From NCBI GenBank assembly GCA_030374765.1, contig JARGXX010000008.1, positions 62,001-126,000 of the forward strand: 64,000 nucleotides of DNA, in the 5' to 3' direction. The first letter of the stretch is position 1. Each line of letters starts with the position of its first letter. Of the stretch, positions 10,664 to 21,541 are shown piece after piece. A model generated the notes under the pieces. The model worked only from the letters and a program-made list of their open reading frames with translations, ran no database searches and had not been told where the DNA came from. Source of the DNA: Agarophyton chilense (lineage: Eukaryota > Rhodophyta > Florideophyceae > Gracilariales > Gracilariaceae). A program made the position numbers and the translations under genes.

Positions 10664-11988
10664 GTAGTAACTACTGAGTAGCAATGCGTTTCAGCTTGTT
10701 TTTTAAAAGGTTTTTCATTTCTATAAGAACGGCGCTCAAGTCTCCCAGTTCTCTTTTGGACGACGTCAACTATCATTTTACTCCAAAACCAACACTTTTC
10801 TTTTGATTTGAGCACTTCCTTAGTTTAGGCTATGGTAAAGAAACTGCCGCTGAAAGGGCAACTTCAGAGTACAATGTTTTCGACTGTTCTGAGTTTTCTT
10901 TCTAAAACATTACAAAAGTTTCAGTTTTCTTTAATTCTATATACAGCGACGAGTTTGTTGGTTTTTTATTCGGGTTTTTTACTTTTGTAGGTACGATTTT
11001 TGTTCACGTATCTTTTTTTGCAGCGAAATGATATTTCGGGCAATAGTAACACTCACTTAAAAAGAAATTTTGACTTTTTCCATTCATATTTTCATTCAAG
11101 TAATTTTATGATTTCTACTTTATTTGATGAAAATTTTAAATCTACTTCCTTTTTCTAAAGTTCTGACAAGTATTTCTTCGATTCAGAATCATTCTTACAT
11201 GTTTTCTAGTGTTACAAGAATAGTTTTATATGATTCCGGTTGACTTCTGAAAAGACGAATAATATGTATTTCTTTTGATTTTTGAACACGCTATTAATAA
11301 AATATTGTTTTCAAGCCTTTTATTTCTTCAATATGTAATTTTGCAGCGTATCCTTCTTTCTTTATCCGTGTAGTCTCCATTTTCTTTTTGTTTTTAAAAA
11401 CTTCTGACAATGTGTTTAACGCTTTTTTTCTGTCGTTACTGATTAGACAGAAACGATTGATTGTCGTCTACTAAGAGACTGATATAAATACATATTAGAA
11501 TTTTCCTATTTGCCGTTGCGTTTTTCTCGATTTTTATAAATGTCTTTCAGTTATTTCTTTTCTTTTCTTCAAGTAATGAATCTCTAGATTCCATGAATGC
11601 GAATGTCTCCTTTATCATTTTCACTTTTAGATATTTTTTTGCTCCATGTCCATTTTTTTATGGGGCAGGTATTCAATCTTTTCTGGAATACTTGCAGATG
11701 GGGATGGGAAGCCTTTTCAGATTTGTTCAGAACCTTTTTCAATATCGGGTAATGTCAAAACGTTCCGATTTAAAACGATTCGAAAAGGTTCTGATTGGTT
11801 GATGCGCGATTACATTCAGTTCTGCTTTCGATTTATATACTGTAGAGCTTGAGTAAACAGTCATGGATTAGCACAACACACTGCGATTTACTGGAAACAG
11901 CTTTTTCAGATTGAGTGTGATTGGTGGGAAACAATTTTTTTTTTTTAACCAGTTTGGAAATTCCATATGGTGCCATTGGTTATCCTTG
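10664..11988. other. AT-rich stretch without genes
   Basis: The stretch is very AT-rich with many T-runs. Only short frames without protein-like character are present (for example 11593-11852). I recognise no repeat shared with the rest of the window. Confidence 0.5.
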
Positions 11989-12387
11989 TCAGAATTTCCA
12001 ACCTGGAGCAGTTGTTCTTCCGGGATGTGTATTCTGGCTAGGAAGCTTTATGTTATGCAGATCGATGACTTGTCCATCTGCGTTCTGGGGGTCGATTTCC
12101 AGCGTCTGTTTTCCCTCTTTATTTGGGACCTCAAAACCCCTATTCACAAACTTCGGGTAGCATTCCTTGAATTTTTTCTCATCAGCCTTCGGCCAATTTT
12201 TTTCCATCAGTACACGATATTCTTTCAATCATACTCCACAAAATGAGTTCTTAGTTTCTTTCATCTCTTCTTCTTTGGAGATAATACGTTTTGTTCTTTT
12301 CATATTCCGAATATTTCCTGGCATCAATGAGATAACATCAGCTGGGGTTGCCGGACCACTTTTTGGCAACGATACACGGCCTGCCAT
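11989..12387 (-). pseudogene. Small basic protein of unknown family with one nonsense codon
   Basis: A minus-strand frame starts with ATG at 12387 and stays open for 132 codons except for one in-frame TGA at codon 53. The product would be Lys/Glu-rich (TKRIISKEEEMKET, KADEKKFKECYPK), then a segment ending HPGRTTAPGWKF. The composition is protein-like and much better than that of the surrounding AT-rich DNA. I do not recognise the family. It could be an exon of a split gene, a decayed transposon piece, or a gene with a single late mutation. Confidence 0.35.
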
Positions 12388-12730
12388 CAATATGGTTTAA
12401 CATTTTGGGGTACGACTGTGCAACAGGTGATAGGACTGATTATCCCATACAAGAAGAAACCCAATTTGACATAAAACGGTTCTTTCACAAACGAAAATGT
12501 CCGGATGTCCAGAACGAATTTTGGTTTTGTGTAAGAAAGATTTCATAGTAGGGAAATGGCCCACACCCTTCGAAACGCTTAATGAATGCTGTCATGTGTA
12601 AACTAAAGTAAACGCATCAAGTGCTTTAAAGCGAATTAATTATTAGAGACAACTGTTACAAAACTCTGTTCTGTGTGACTGAAAATATGGCGCCACGAAA
12701 TAATGCCAAATTGCAAAAGCACTTTCGTAC

Positions 12731-13590
12731 TCAGCACCATGCATCGAATGGGAAGACTGAAGCACTTTTTTGCTTTTGCACACATATTTGAGCACTCCTG
12801 CGAAACGTGATTGTTTTTTTTTCGTTTTTGGGAACATGGTTCAGGTCATGAGTAAATGGGAAACGCTTGTGTAGAGAATAAGTTTTCCAAGTGTTCCGAT
12901 TGAAACAAAAAAGAAATCCATCATTTTGATATAGTAGGGTACCACAAAGTAAAAGAATGTGCCAAAAATATGACTTTGATTTACTATTTAGATTCAGCAT
13001 CAGCGAGTAATCAGAGTTTCAAGATTTTTTCCCTTCTTCTTGGCGCAATTTGCTTCCATCGTAGTGGTGATGGTGGCCAAGAGATTTATGAGAATGTTGA
13101 AAGCAGTAGTCTTTATTTGAACTCAATAGTTTTTTAAAGTATTATCTCCGAACTAGTTCTCCGTCTTTCAAACCGGTCCGTTTTCTAGAAGCACAAATGC
13201 ATTATACCTTTCACGACCGCATCTAGTTGGTCTTCATAGTCCTTTTCTGCAGAGAACCGAGTAACTACTCTTTTGTCAAACGGCTTGGAGACATGTTATA
13301 CATCATTTTTGCAGACTTGTGCAGTGGGCACCCTTGACATAATTTCAGATTATACACTGGAGACCCGCGGTATGTCCCTTTGCTCAAAACAACATAGCGT
13401 AACCGATGTGAGCAGATTCGATTGGTAAAACAAGCAGCTCTATAATTCCCTGGGCATTGCAAACGGACATGCTTTTCATTGCCATGAGAACAACCATTTG
13501 AGTTTCTAGCACTTGAGCTGCTCGACATGAGGCCAAAGAATTAAAGAACTGGATATAGGTCTTCTTAAGCTCCTTCACCAGGTGCATGTT
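12731..13590 (-). pseudogene. Decayed coding frames, family not recognised
   Basis: Several minus-strand frames read like protein but switch frame. 13384-13587 begins HLVKELKKTYIQFFNSLASC. 13265-13528 has a Cys/His-rich part (RLQCPG, KLCQGCPLHKS). The next frame contains DKRVVTRFSAEKDYEDQL. 12731-13000 contains a hydrophobic stretch (FWHILLLCGTLLY). Together they suggest one broken gene or a transposase relic. No catalytic motif is visible. Confidence 0.25.
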
Positions 13591-14964
13591 GGAAAAAGCG
13601 TTCTTTTATAGTGATCTGATACAAATGATTTTTCTCCCAGTGATTTGATTTGGTTCCAGCCAGCCTGTCAAGTCCAACACTAAACAGAGCATCTACTTCC
13701 ATACACTGGTACCCAACGCTGGAAGCAAATTGTAGAGGCCAACAGAAAAAACAGAATTTTTTTATTTATTGATTGCTGTTGCTATTGTGCATTCCAGTGC
13801 TTTTCTATTCAGAACGCAAAAAAATTTAGTGCAAGGTTTTAGTAGCTGGTACCGCTTGGGGCGTGGAAACATTGTCATAGTTTGACTCTGAAGCGATGAG
13901 GTCAGAACGTGCACGGGAACACGTCCTGTTAGCAACCAAAAACCCACGGGAAGTGGTGAGTAGCTTAAAGAATCTGTGTTATTCGCAGATGACACAATCG
14001 TAATGCGCAAGGAACTGAACCCCGCTCACCATACAGGTGAACGCGACTCGTTGTGCAGCTGGACGAATTTTTCAGCTTGTTGCAACGCACTTGAGAGTAG
14101 AACAGAACTCCAGACGCCCATGATGACGTACACACACGAAACAACACTATGCTGTACCATGCGATGACAATAGATTACATGGTAAGCACGTCTCGATCGG
14201 GTTACTTTCAGTGCTCTATAGCATTGGCCAATCACATCTACACCTCCAGCCGTCCGATGGACGCGACTTACTAATGCTGGCAGTTTCGTCGTGTATCGGG
14301 TTTGTTTGGACTCTTTCTAGAACGATCGAGGTTTTTTACGGATCATAAATGTCTGCGTTGCCGGATTGGCGTCATTATGAGGCATTACGAGATGAACTGC
14401 ATTTCTCGTTCCTTGAAAAACTGTAGATTTCCTCGAATTTTAATTCAATTGGAACACAATCCGGTAGCATCACAGAGTTCAAAAATATAAAAGAGTGTAT
14501 ACCTCATGTTTACGTGAACGTTATTCCGGTTTTTGTGGAGTCCGGGGGGCTTGGCTTCAACAAAACAAACGCCGTAGTTTTTTTAATGAACAACACTACC
14601 AAAAACGTCTCCCCTGAATCAACCACGCTTATACAATACGTGCTCTTCTACAAATGAACTTCGGACTTTGTAAAGAGTGTGAGCAGACGTCTTTGCACAC
14701 ACTCAGGATGTAGTATAGTAAAACATGGAGTACATTTATTAGTATGACGTAGCGACCGCTTATTACAAATTCACATGTTTGATTCGGATTCAAACATATA
14801 AACTGTCTCAAACATCTCCAAATAAGTTGAATGAGTATGTATCGCAAAGATAGAAGCTGTTGGATTTCTTGTTGCAATAGGTAAACGTGATCATCGATCA
14901 TCATTAGAATTCTACGCTCACATTTGGTAGCATCTAACAATTTCAAGAACATACATGGGCAGAA
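13591..14964. other. No recognisable gene
   Basis: Only short frames without domain signs are present on either strand. The minus-strand frame at 14629-15027 has no start context or recognisable motif and overlaps the gag-like frame that follows. Confidence 0.4.
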
Positions 14965-15189
14965 ATGAGCGCAGTTACACGTAGCCGTAGAAATGTGATG
15001 GACAGGCCTGATGCTGAGCAATTTCATGCTTCACAGTTCCAGCAACAGCTGGCTGGTTTGCAAATGACATTGCAATAGCAGGCTAATCTTATCCAAACTT
15101 TTCAAATGCGGCTAAACAATGGTGAGGATACTGTCGGAAATCAAGGCAACACAAATGGGACGTCAGAGCTGGTATCAGTGTCTACCTAA
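14965..15189 (+). pseudogene. Gag N-terminus-like fragment
   Basis: The frame opens MSAVTRSRRNVMDRPDAEQF and continues with a Gln-rich, coiled-coil-like part (QFQQQLAGLQMTL). One TAG interrupts it at codon 38 and a TAA ends it. It resembles the start of a Copia-type Gag that is cut off shortly before the copia C leader. It may belong to another Copia element into which copia C inserted. This is an inference; no LTR was found for it. Confidence 0.3.
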
Positions 15190-15634
15190 TTAGCAGTGAT
15201 AGTTGTATCAAAGAGTATCAGTAATAAATTATTGCTCGTTACTTTTACAAACAGATAGCAACAGATAAAAACAAGACTTATGTAGAACAATAATCATAGT
15301 TACCAACCGTTCAAATACAGTTCTTTCAAATAAATGCAAACAATGAAACAGCCGCTAACCCAAATACATCACAGAAGACACATGCGTAAACATGTCCCAG
15401 TTTTCATACTCCTTTCATGTGTTTGACAGATAACCCTCTTCTTACATAAGTGCAGATTATACATTACGTGCGTTCAATCACTTCCAGAAATATCTTTGTT
15501 TACAATAGATATTTCGTGCTGGTTAAATTGTGATTACAGAGCCTTTGGCTATCATGAAGCTAGAATCTTCTACATAAGCCAAACTCGGGGCTCCAACAAA
15601 AAAAACTGGGTATTCAAGTTGTGATACGGTAATA

Positions 15635-15649
15635 GGTTATGGGCTCCGA
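15635..15649 (+). promoter_or_regulatory. Primer-binding site of copia C (half initiator tRNA-Met)
   Basis: GGTTATGGGCTCCGA follows the presumed LTR end. It matches, with two or three changes, the complement of the anticodon arm of initiator tRNA-Met (GGTTATGGGCCCAGC), the site seen exactly in copia A. Confidence 0.55.
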
Positions 15650-16538
15650 ACTCTGTCTTTTTGCCGTCAATCGTCGTTGGGTTCGTCTTTTGGTTTCTGT
15701 ACATCTTTGCTTGATTTAGACTTGAAAGTGGGTGACGAGGTCAATAATCGCACATCAGTAGTTGATTTTAACAAAATTCGTTTTCCGCTAACGAACTCTA
15801 CCAAATAATTTCTTTGCTCTCGTACGGTAGAGCTGGTTCTTCGTTGCAAAGAATTTTGGACGATAGTTGAAGGCTCCGAACAAAACCCTGACGAGGGCAA
15901 TGACAAGATGTGAAAATATCTTTGTCCCAGAGCAGTTGCTCTGCCGACGATAGTGCTCTTTGTTCATCACTCCTGTGTCGCGTCGGTATTGGACATAAAG
16001 GATCCTACTGAGGTTTTAAAGACACTAAAAGATCAGCATCAGGCAGTATCTCAAGCCAGTAGAGATGGGATTCTTGATCGGTATCAGTCCATGAAGATGG
16101 AAGCAGCTCAGACTGCACTGCAGTTTAGGGCTCGTCTGGCCGAGATAGAATCTTAAATAGGTGGCGTTAGATACATGACTTCTGAAAAAGAACAGTGCCG
16201 TGCACTGCTGCGTAGCCTCAGGTAAGAGTTCGATGTCACTGCTGAAGTGATACGTGGAATGGTGAAAACGCTTTTTTAATCAATTGCGTTGCTTATCTCT
16301 GAAGAAGCCACTCACATCACTCACGCAGAGGGCCAAAAAAGCAGTACCAAAGCTCTGAACACTCGTCAAAGATCTGAGACGAAGTCCAAGAGTACGTGCC
16401 ACTACTGCGTAAGGCCAAACCATGAGAAGATAAATTGCTACGATAATCCTCAGAGCAAAAGGTATCTTCCGCTGAAGCAGGGAGACAGAATTCCAAACTT
16501 AGACAATGATAGCTTCTCAAACGTTGCAAAGGCATTTT
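15650..16538 (+). pseudogene. copia C Gag, broken
   Basis: The frame includes a Gag N-terminal part (KIRFPLTNSTK, then a segment ending LRCKEFWTIVEGSEQNPDEG) and a helical middle (PTEVLKTLKDQHQAVSQ). A zinc knuckle CHYCVRPNHEKINC (CX2CX4HX4C) lies near 16402-16443. At least four nonsense codons and shifts interrupt it. Gag forms the particle that packages the element RNA. The frame ends at the copia B insertion, and its next residues are found again from 21542. Confidence 0.7.
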
Positions 16539-16798
16539 TGTGAATGTTGAGTTACAGAGACTCACTTTCAATGGACGTGAAGTACTGGTCAAGTAACCGG
16601 CTGTGAGAAACTGTCCATGCAACAATGAATCTGTGTGAGTACTGACATGCAATAGACCATCTGATATATAAGACAGAACACTGCACTTGTTCTTGAGAAG
16701 TGGACCGTCACAGAGGTTCTCCCCCATTTTTTGATAAACTACCTCTGATCGTTATCTGATACCGCTACCACTGTCAACCATATTCTCAATTATTCATT
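16539..16798 (+). repeat. 5' LTR of copia B
   Basis: The LTR starts TGTGAATGTTGAG and ends ATTATTCATT. It contains a TATATAA box at 16665-16671 that probably starts transcription. Its ends are TG...TT rather than TG...CA when set by the target duplication. Confidence 0.9.
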
Positions 16799-16811
16799 GT
16801 TATGGGCCCAG
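16799..16811 (+). promoter_or_regulatory. Primer-binding site of copia B, containing the gag-pol ATG
   Basis: GTTATGGGCCCAG directly abuts the LTR. It is complementary to the anticodon arm of initiator tRNA-Met, the half-tRNA primer known for Drosophila copia. The ATG at 16802-16804 that opens the polyprotein is the complement of the CAU anticodon itself. Confidence 0.8.
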
Positions 16812-19800
16812 ACCCAGATTCTACGTTACCGAAGGGGCTACCAACGCGGCCAAGATTTTCTTGGGACCTCAAAAGTGTCCCTTGGACTGATGGTCTTGGA
16901 AACCAGGAAGAATATGCCTCTTCCGTTGATTTATGGAATTCGTTCCATGATATGCTACCAGATTCAAATTCTAATAAGATTCCAAGTGCGCTAAGGGGAA
17001 TTATGCTACAGTCACAGCTCTACGGTAGAGCCAAGGATCTTTGCAAAGCAATATCCGCTGAAGATATTCGAGCCGTTGATGGACATAAGGTTATTGTGAA
17101 TGCAATTTACAAACGTGATTCTCTCTCTGTGGTTAGTGAGGTTTATCAAGCGTTCATGACAATGCTAAACACTCGTCGCCGCGGTAATGAGAGCTATCTA
17201 AACTTCGAGGCACGCTTTGCAGCTCAAGTATCCAAACTGACTGCTACATCTGGTAGTTGCAAATTGCCGGAGGCAATGAATGCATTCATGTCACTTGCAA
17301 ACTCTGGTGTTGAAAATGGGCAACGAGTATCGGTGCTTGCTGCTGTTGCTACCAATGATTCGATTGCTACTAATGCTGACACGGAAGCATTTCTACAAGC
17401 CGTATCCTACGAAAAAGTTGCATCTGTGCTTCGCCAGTGTGATCACACAACTACAGAGCCGATGGAAACCTTATCAACCAATTCAATCAATGGATTCAAT
17501 AGGCATCCACGCCGAAAACTGTCCCCTGATGCGCTTCTGGATCTGAAGAGCAAAAGTAAGTGTCGGAAATGTCACAAGTACGGACATTGGGCTGTTGATC
17601 ACAATGCCGATGGGTCCTTGAAACCTGGGACCATGTCTAGTGAGACGCAAGAGAAGCAGTCAACTCCGTCTGAGAACCAAAAGAAAACGATAACGTTCAA
17701 CATGGCAAACCTGCATTATCTCGCTCCAGCCTATGAAGCTCCAGAACCTATTATTGGCCCGTTGTTAGATGATGGTGCACCGTATAGCGGAATTGGTATC
17801 ACTGAATTCAAAATGCTACAGCCTACCGTTTTGCCTGGGTGGAACGGGACATTCGAACCACTACCCGAGGGCATACAACAAGGAAGCGTGTGGCAGTATG
17901 GCTCCGGCCAGCATGCCAGTGAACAGCGACGCATACTTGGATCTGTCAAATTTAATGTAAGGACGGATATGGGAAACACTGCATCTGTTACGCACCTTGT
18001 GATTCAGGGATCCTCGCAGTGGGTCATAGGAAGAAATGTTACCCGGAAATGTAACATCTTACACGTTGATGCAAACAGGTTAGTTCTTCCTGGTTTGCAA
18101 GATTCGATTGCTCTTGAGGATAGCTCGTACCACAGCTACATACCGTTCAATGTATTTGTACCAAAATTTTATACTCCGAAACAAAATAATTCAACAGAGC
18201 TATTCTGTGCGGCTGCTCAGTTTGATGGAGAGAACTCCAGCAGGCCTTGGAAAGAGCTCAAGAAATTGGTTGACAAAGTGCATCAGCATGTTTGTGGTCA
18301 TTCTTCTTATTCGGATATCAAGATATTATTGGAAAGAAACAAACTATGGAGCCCCGATGTGCAGAAGTATTTGTCACTGATACTGGAAAAATGCGAGCAC
18401 TGTTTATGTACCTCTGAGCCAAGAGCCACACGTAAGGTGTCCTTGAGCACCGTGAACAGAGAGTTCAATGACGTTGTGTGTATTGATCACTTCTTTTTGG
18501 AAGCGAACTGCGTCTTTCATATCATGGACTCCAAATCTAGATACTCCACTGGTGACGTAGTTCCTAACACGTCTATGGCTGAGGCCATTCGTATTTTTGA
18601 GCTACTATGGGTAACACCGTTTTGGGTCCCTCAAAGTGTTTTGTTTGACCCGGCTTTCAAAGCGACAGAATTTACCTCTTACCTACACAACTACGGTATT
18701 GAAGCGAGACCAATTCCTCCGAGACGGCACAACAAGAATGTAATCGAATCAAAGCATAGAATAATACGAGATATATACCTTCGTCTTAAGCACTCAGCTA
18801 CTGATTGTTCGTCAGACACAGAAAAACAAATTGTTCAACAAGCTCTAAGGATTTCCAATGATTTATACGGGAATGATATATGCTCTGCACAAGAGATGGC
18901 AAAAGGATACACAAGACCAGTCCTGAATGGGGCATTCCCTCTTCCCATCCCGGACGAGATACTAGAAGCTCATGAAGATCTCATTGCAAAAAGGAAGCTT
19001 ACATTGATTTTAAGGTCCAAAACAATCACTGACATTCCCTTGGCAGTTGGTGATCAGGTGCAGATATTTATCAAAGAGCAAAATGCCAAACGAGGTAAAT
19101 GGTCTGCTCCGAAAGTGATTCTTTCGTTTGACAAAGCTACCGGAATAATATCAGTACCCGGGAAGCGCGGAAAAAATTTAACAGCTGCTATCGAAGATGT
19201 TCGCCCTGCCCTCAAAGAAGACAGCATTGCATCAATGATACAAGAAGCAATTGACATATTGGAATGGAACGTTGATGAGTGTATTGAAACGGTTTTATCC
19301 ACCCCCCCTACAGTTACTTCTCCAAAATATGGTCACTCCAAGGCATGCAAAGAAGAAAATATTGAACCCTATGTTGATCAAACGTTTCAGAATGGAACAG
19401 GTGATAGTTATAATGCCCTTCCCTCGAGTGGGGACAACATCGAGGTATTTTGGCCACTAGACAATGTGTATTACCCTGGAACAATTGGAGCTGCAGATGA
19501 TAACAAGGTCACTGTTAATTATGATGACGGTGAGACTGAGACACTAGATCTTGAACAAGAGACCTGGAGATACAATAACACCGACATCCTAGAAGCAAAC
19601 TCTGTGATTCCACTGAGGATTACAAGCTCTGAGCAAGAAGTTCTCCAACACTACAAGAATCATTTCGGATTGAAAGATTTTCAATTTTTTCAAGCTCAAG
19701 GTTTCACGTCATTCCCACTGATTAATGCTTATGAGAAAGAAGAGAAGAAGTTCAAAGAGACAGTTAACGTGGTACACAAATCAGATATCCCACGGAATGC

Positions 19801-20041
19801 CAACATAATCTCTAGCCATGTCATATACAAGATTAAGAATAATGATAACAACACCCTTCAGATGAAAGCACGCATAGCCCCACACGGAAACATGGATCGC
19901 GAGAAAAATGACCTGAAAACAGATTCAGCGACGTGTTCACCTGCTGGGATACGAATACTTTTGTCACTGGCAACTATCTTCAAGTGGTGTATAGCTAAAA
20001 TCGATTTTAAGAGCGCGTTCCTCCAGACTGGAAAAGCTTAA
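16802..20041 (+). CDS. copia B Gag-Pol polyprotein, first part (Gag, protease, integrase, Tudor-like, RT start)
   Basis: This frame has 1079 codons. Domain order: Gag (about 1-230); a zinc knuckle CRKCHKYGHWAVDH (about 256-269), a CCHH variant; an aspartyl protease with LLDDGAPYSG (about 321); an integrase zinc site H-x3-H/C-x2-C (HQHVCGH ... CEHC); and the integrase core with Asp in VCIDHFF, Asp in LFDPAFKATEF and Glu in NVIESKHR. A basic integrase C-terminus follows, then a Tudor-like module at 877-924 and the first RT block (IAKIDFKSAFLQTG). The start is the first ATG after the LTR and lies inside the primer-binding site. The frame ends at a TAA because of a one-base loss near 20041. The protein would assemble particles and then copy and insert the element. 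Confidence 0.9.
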   Translation: MGPDPDSTLPKGLPTRPRFSWDLKSVPWTDGLGNQEEYASSVDLWNSFHDMLPDSNSNKIPSALRGIMLQSQLYGRAKDLCKAISAEDIRAVDGHKVIVNAIYKRDSLSVVSEVYQAFMTMLNTRRRGNESYLNFEARFAAQVSKLTATSGSCKLPEAMNAFMSLANSGVENGQRVSVLAAVATNDSIATNADTEAFLQAVSYEKVASVLRQCDHTTTEPMETLSTNSINGFNRHPRRKLSPDALLDLKSKSKCRKCHKYGHWAVDHNADGSLKPGTMSSETQEKQSTPSENQKKTITFNMANLHYLAPAYEAPEPIIGPLLDDGAPYSGIGITEFKMLQPTVLPGWNGTFEPLPEGIQQGSVWQYGSGQHASEQRRILGSVKFNVRTDMGNTASVTHLVIQGSSQWVIGRNVTRKCNILHVDANRLVLPGLQDSIALEDSSYHSYIPFNVFVPKFYTPKQNNSTELFCAAAQFDGENSSRPWKELKKLVDKVHQHVCGHSSYSDIKILLERNKLWSPDVQKYLSLILEKCEHCLCTSEPRATRKVSLSTVNREFNDVVCIDHFFLEANCVFHIMDSKSRYSTGDVVPNTSMAEAIRIFELLWVTPFWVPQSVLFDPAFKATEFTSYLHNYGIEARPIPPRRHNKNVIESKHRIIRDIYLRLKHSATDCSSDTEKQIVQQALRISNDLYGNDICSAQEMAKGYTRPVLNGAFPLPIPDEILEAHEDLIAKRKLTLILRSKTITDIPLAVGDQVQIFIKEQNAKRGKWSAPKVILSFDKATGIISVPGKRGKNLTAAIEDVRPALKEDSIASMIQEAIDILEWNVDECIETVLSTPPTVTSPKYGHSKACKEENIEPYVDQTFQNGTGDSYNALPSSGDNIEVFWPLDNVYYPGTIGAADDNKVTVNYDDGETETLDLEQETWRYNNTDILEANSVIPLRITSSEQEVLQHYKNHFGLKDFQFFQAQGFTSFPLINAYEKEEKKFKETVNVVHKSDIPRNANIISSHVIYKIKNNDNNTLQMKARIAPHGNMDREKNDLKTDSATCSPAGIRILLSLATIFKWCIAKIDFKSAFLQTGKA
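19430..19573 (+). other. Tudor-like domain inside the copia B polyprotein
   Basis: Residues 877-924 start GDNIEVFWPLDNVYYPGTIG and end with a VNYDDGETETLDL...W pattern. This is the short beta-barrel pattern of Tudor-type readers: a basic strand with W, YY-x-G-x-I, then V-x-YDDG-x-E-x-LDL-x-x-E-x-W. Tudor domains in other proteins bind methylated Lys or Arg. Its place just after integrase suggests a role in choosing insertion sites (inference). Confidence 0.65.
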
Positions 20042-21252
20042 GAGATGTTTATGTTATTCCTCCCAGAGAAAGTTTGGACAAGAATCACCTATGGCTATTG
20101 CTAACTGCGGCCTATGGCTTGGTAAATGCCAACGCCAAGTGGCAAGAGCTCAGTGACAATCTTTTGAAGTCTTTCGGATTCGTTCAAATACTTTTTATCC
20201 CGCAAATGTTCCTTAAGACTGATATGACTGGAAAACTAATTTTAGTCGCTGTCAAAATCGTTGACGATGTCCTTCTTGGAGGTCCGAGGGATTTAGTTGA
20301 GGAAACAATCCAGAAAATTCAAGCCTCGTATGAACTCGGTACGATATGTTATGGTCCTGGCACATTTCTGTTTTATGGACTACAAATTTCTCAGGAAGAT
20401 GATTTCACTATTCATGTCAATGCAGATGCTAAACTGCAGTTGTTGGAGTCATTCCCTATAAGCAGACAGAGACGAAGAGAAATCAATGAGAAAATGACTG
20501 CGATTGAAGAAAAAAGCTTCCGATCTGTCAGCAGTTCACTTGGATGGCTTGGTATAGCAGCTTCGCCGCTGTGTGCCTTTTATGCGAGCTATCTACAGCA
20601 AAAGATACCGCAAGGAACAGTCCATACGCTAATCTCACAGATTAACATTTTACGACTACTGAAAAAACTGGGGACAACTATACAATACACAAGACCCCGA
20701 GACAAGAGCTCATACCAAATGTCAGTCCTCGCGTTTTCTGATGCTAGTCGACTGGTTGATCATGGCCAGCTTGGTTTTTGTATTGGCCTGCTATTTGGGC
20801 AATGTCAGGAAGGGGCTATTTTTCACACCATCTCTTGGTGTAGTCACAAATCTAAGCGACCAGTGAAATCAATCGGCGCTGCAGAAATATTGGCTGCTGG
20901 AGAAGCAATTGATGACGCCAAACGAATCGCTGATGCCTACAGACAGCTGCTAACAATGGAAATAGAAGTGATATTGGTGCTTGATTCCAAAGATCTATTT
21001 ACATCATTGTCCACATGCCGAAACTCGATTGACAAATCTATAAGAGGAGATGTGAGTGTTATCAGGTATGAATTTGAAACACACAACGTCAACAAAATAT
21101 CGTGGATACCAGGAAAGCTGAACATTGCTGATCCGCTGACAAAACCAAACAGCCCTCTTTGCGAGACGCTGAACCTGACATTGTACTCTGGAAAGCTAGC
21201 ACTCGGATTTACTGAGTCAGAGACAAAAGAAAGCAAATACTCTACAGGTTGA
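20042..21252 (+). pseudogene. copia B Pol, second part (RT and RNase H), out of frame by one base
   Basis: The frame continues the first part after a one-base shift and resumes with RDVYVIPPRESL. It carries the RT middle (TAAYGLVNANAKW), an altered catalytic box IVDDVLLGG (VDD retained), and a Copia RNase H with Asp in LAFSDASR, Glu in AAEILAAGEA and Asp in LVLDSKDL. A typical end follows (KLNIADPLTKPNS). It is open to the stop at 21252, just before the purine tract. Apart from the single shift it looks functional, so a recent mutation or a sequencing error is likely. Confidence 0.85.
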
Positions 21253-21276
21253 GGTTCAAAAAGAAAAGAGAATCAA

Positions 21277-21536
21277 TGTGAATGTTGAGTTACAGAGACT
21301 CACTTTCAATGGACGTGAAGTACTGGTCAAGTAACCGGCTGTGAGAAACTGTCCATGCAACAATGAATCTGTGTGAGTACTGACATGCAATAGACCATCT
21401 GATATATAAGACAGAACACTGCACTTGTTCTTGAGAAGTGGACCGTCACAGAGGTTCTCCCCCATTTTTTGATAAACTACCTCTGATCGTTATCTGATAC
21501 CGCTACCACTGTCAACCGTATTCTCAATTATTCATT
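21277..21536 (+). repeat. 3' LTR of copia B
   Basis: It is 260 bp long and identical to the 5' LTR except for about one base (CAACCG here, CAACCA there). It is followed by the second ATTTT target copy. Confidence 0.9.
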
Positions 21537-21541
21537 ATTTT

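Larger units (their letters stand above)
16539..21536 (+). mobile_element. copia B: young, nearly intact Ty1/Copia element (4998 bp)
   Basis: Two 260-bp LTRs (16539-16798 and 21277-21536) differ at about one base by eye. The target duplication ATTTT lies at 16534-16538 and 21537-21541. A purine tract (AAAAAGAAAAGAGA, about 21258-21271) precedes the 3' LTR. The internal part encodes one Gag-Pol polyprotein with a single frameshift near 20041. The near-identical LTRs indicate a recent insertion, into copia C. Confidence 0.93.

Noticed and set aside
20030-20050. Programmed frameshift in copia B
   Set aside because: The site near GGAAAAGCTTAAG lacks a standard slippery heptamer and lies within RT, where such signals are not known. 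A one-base deletion is simpler.
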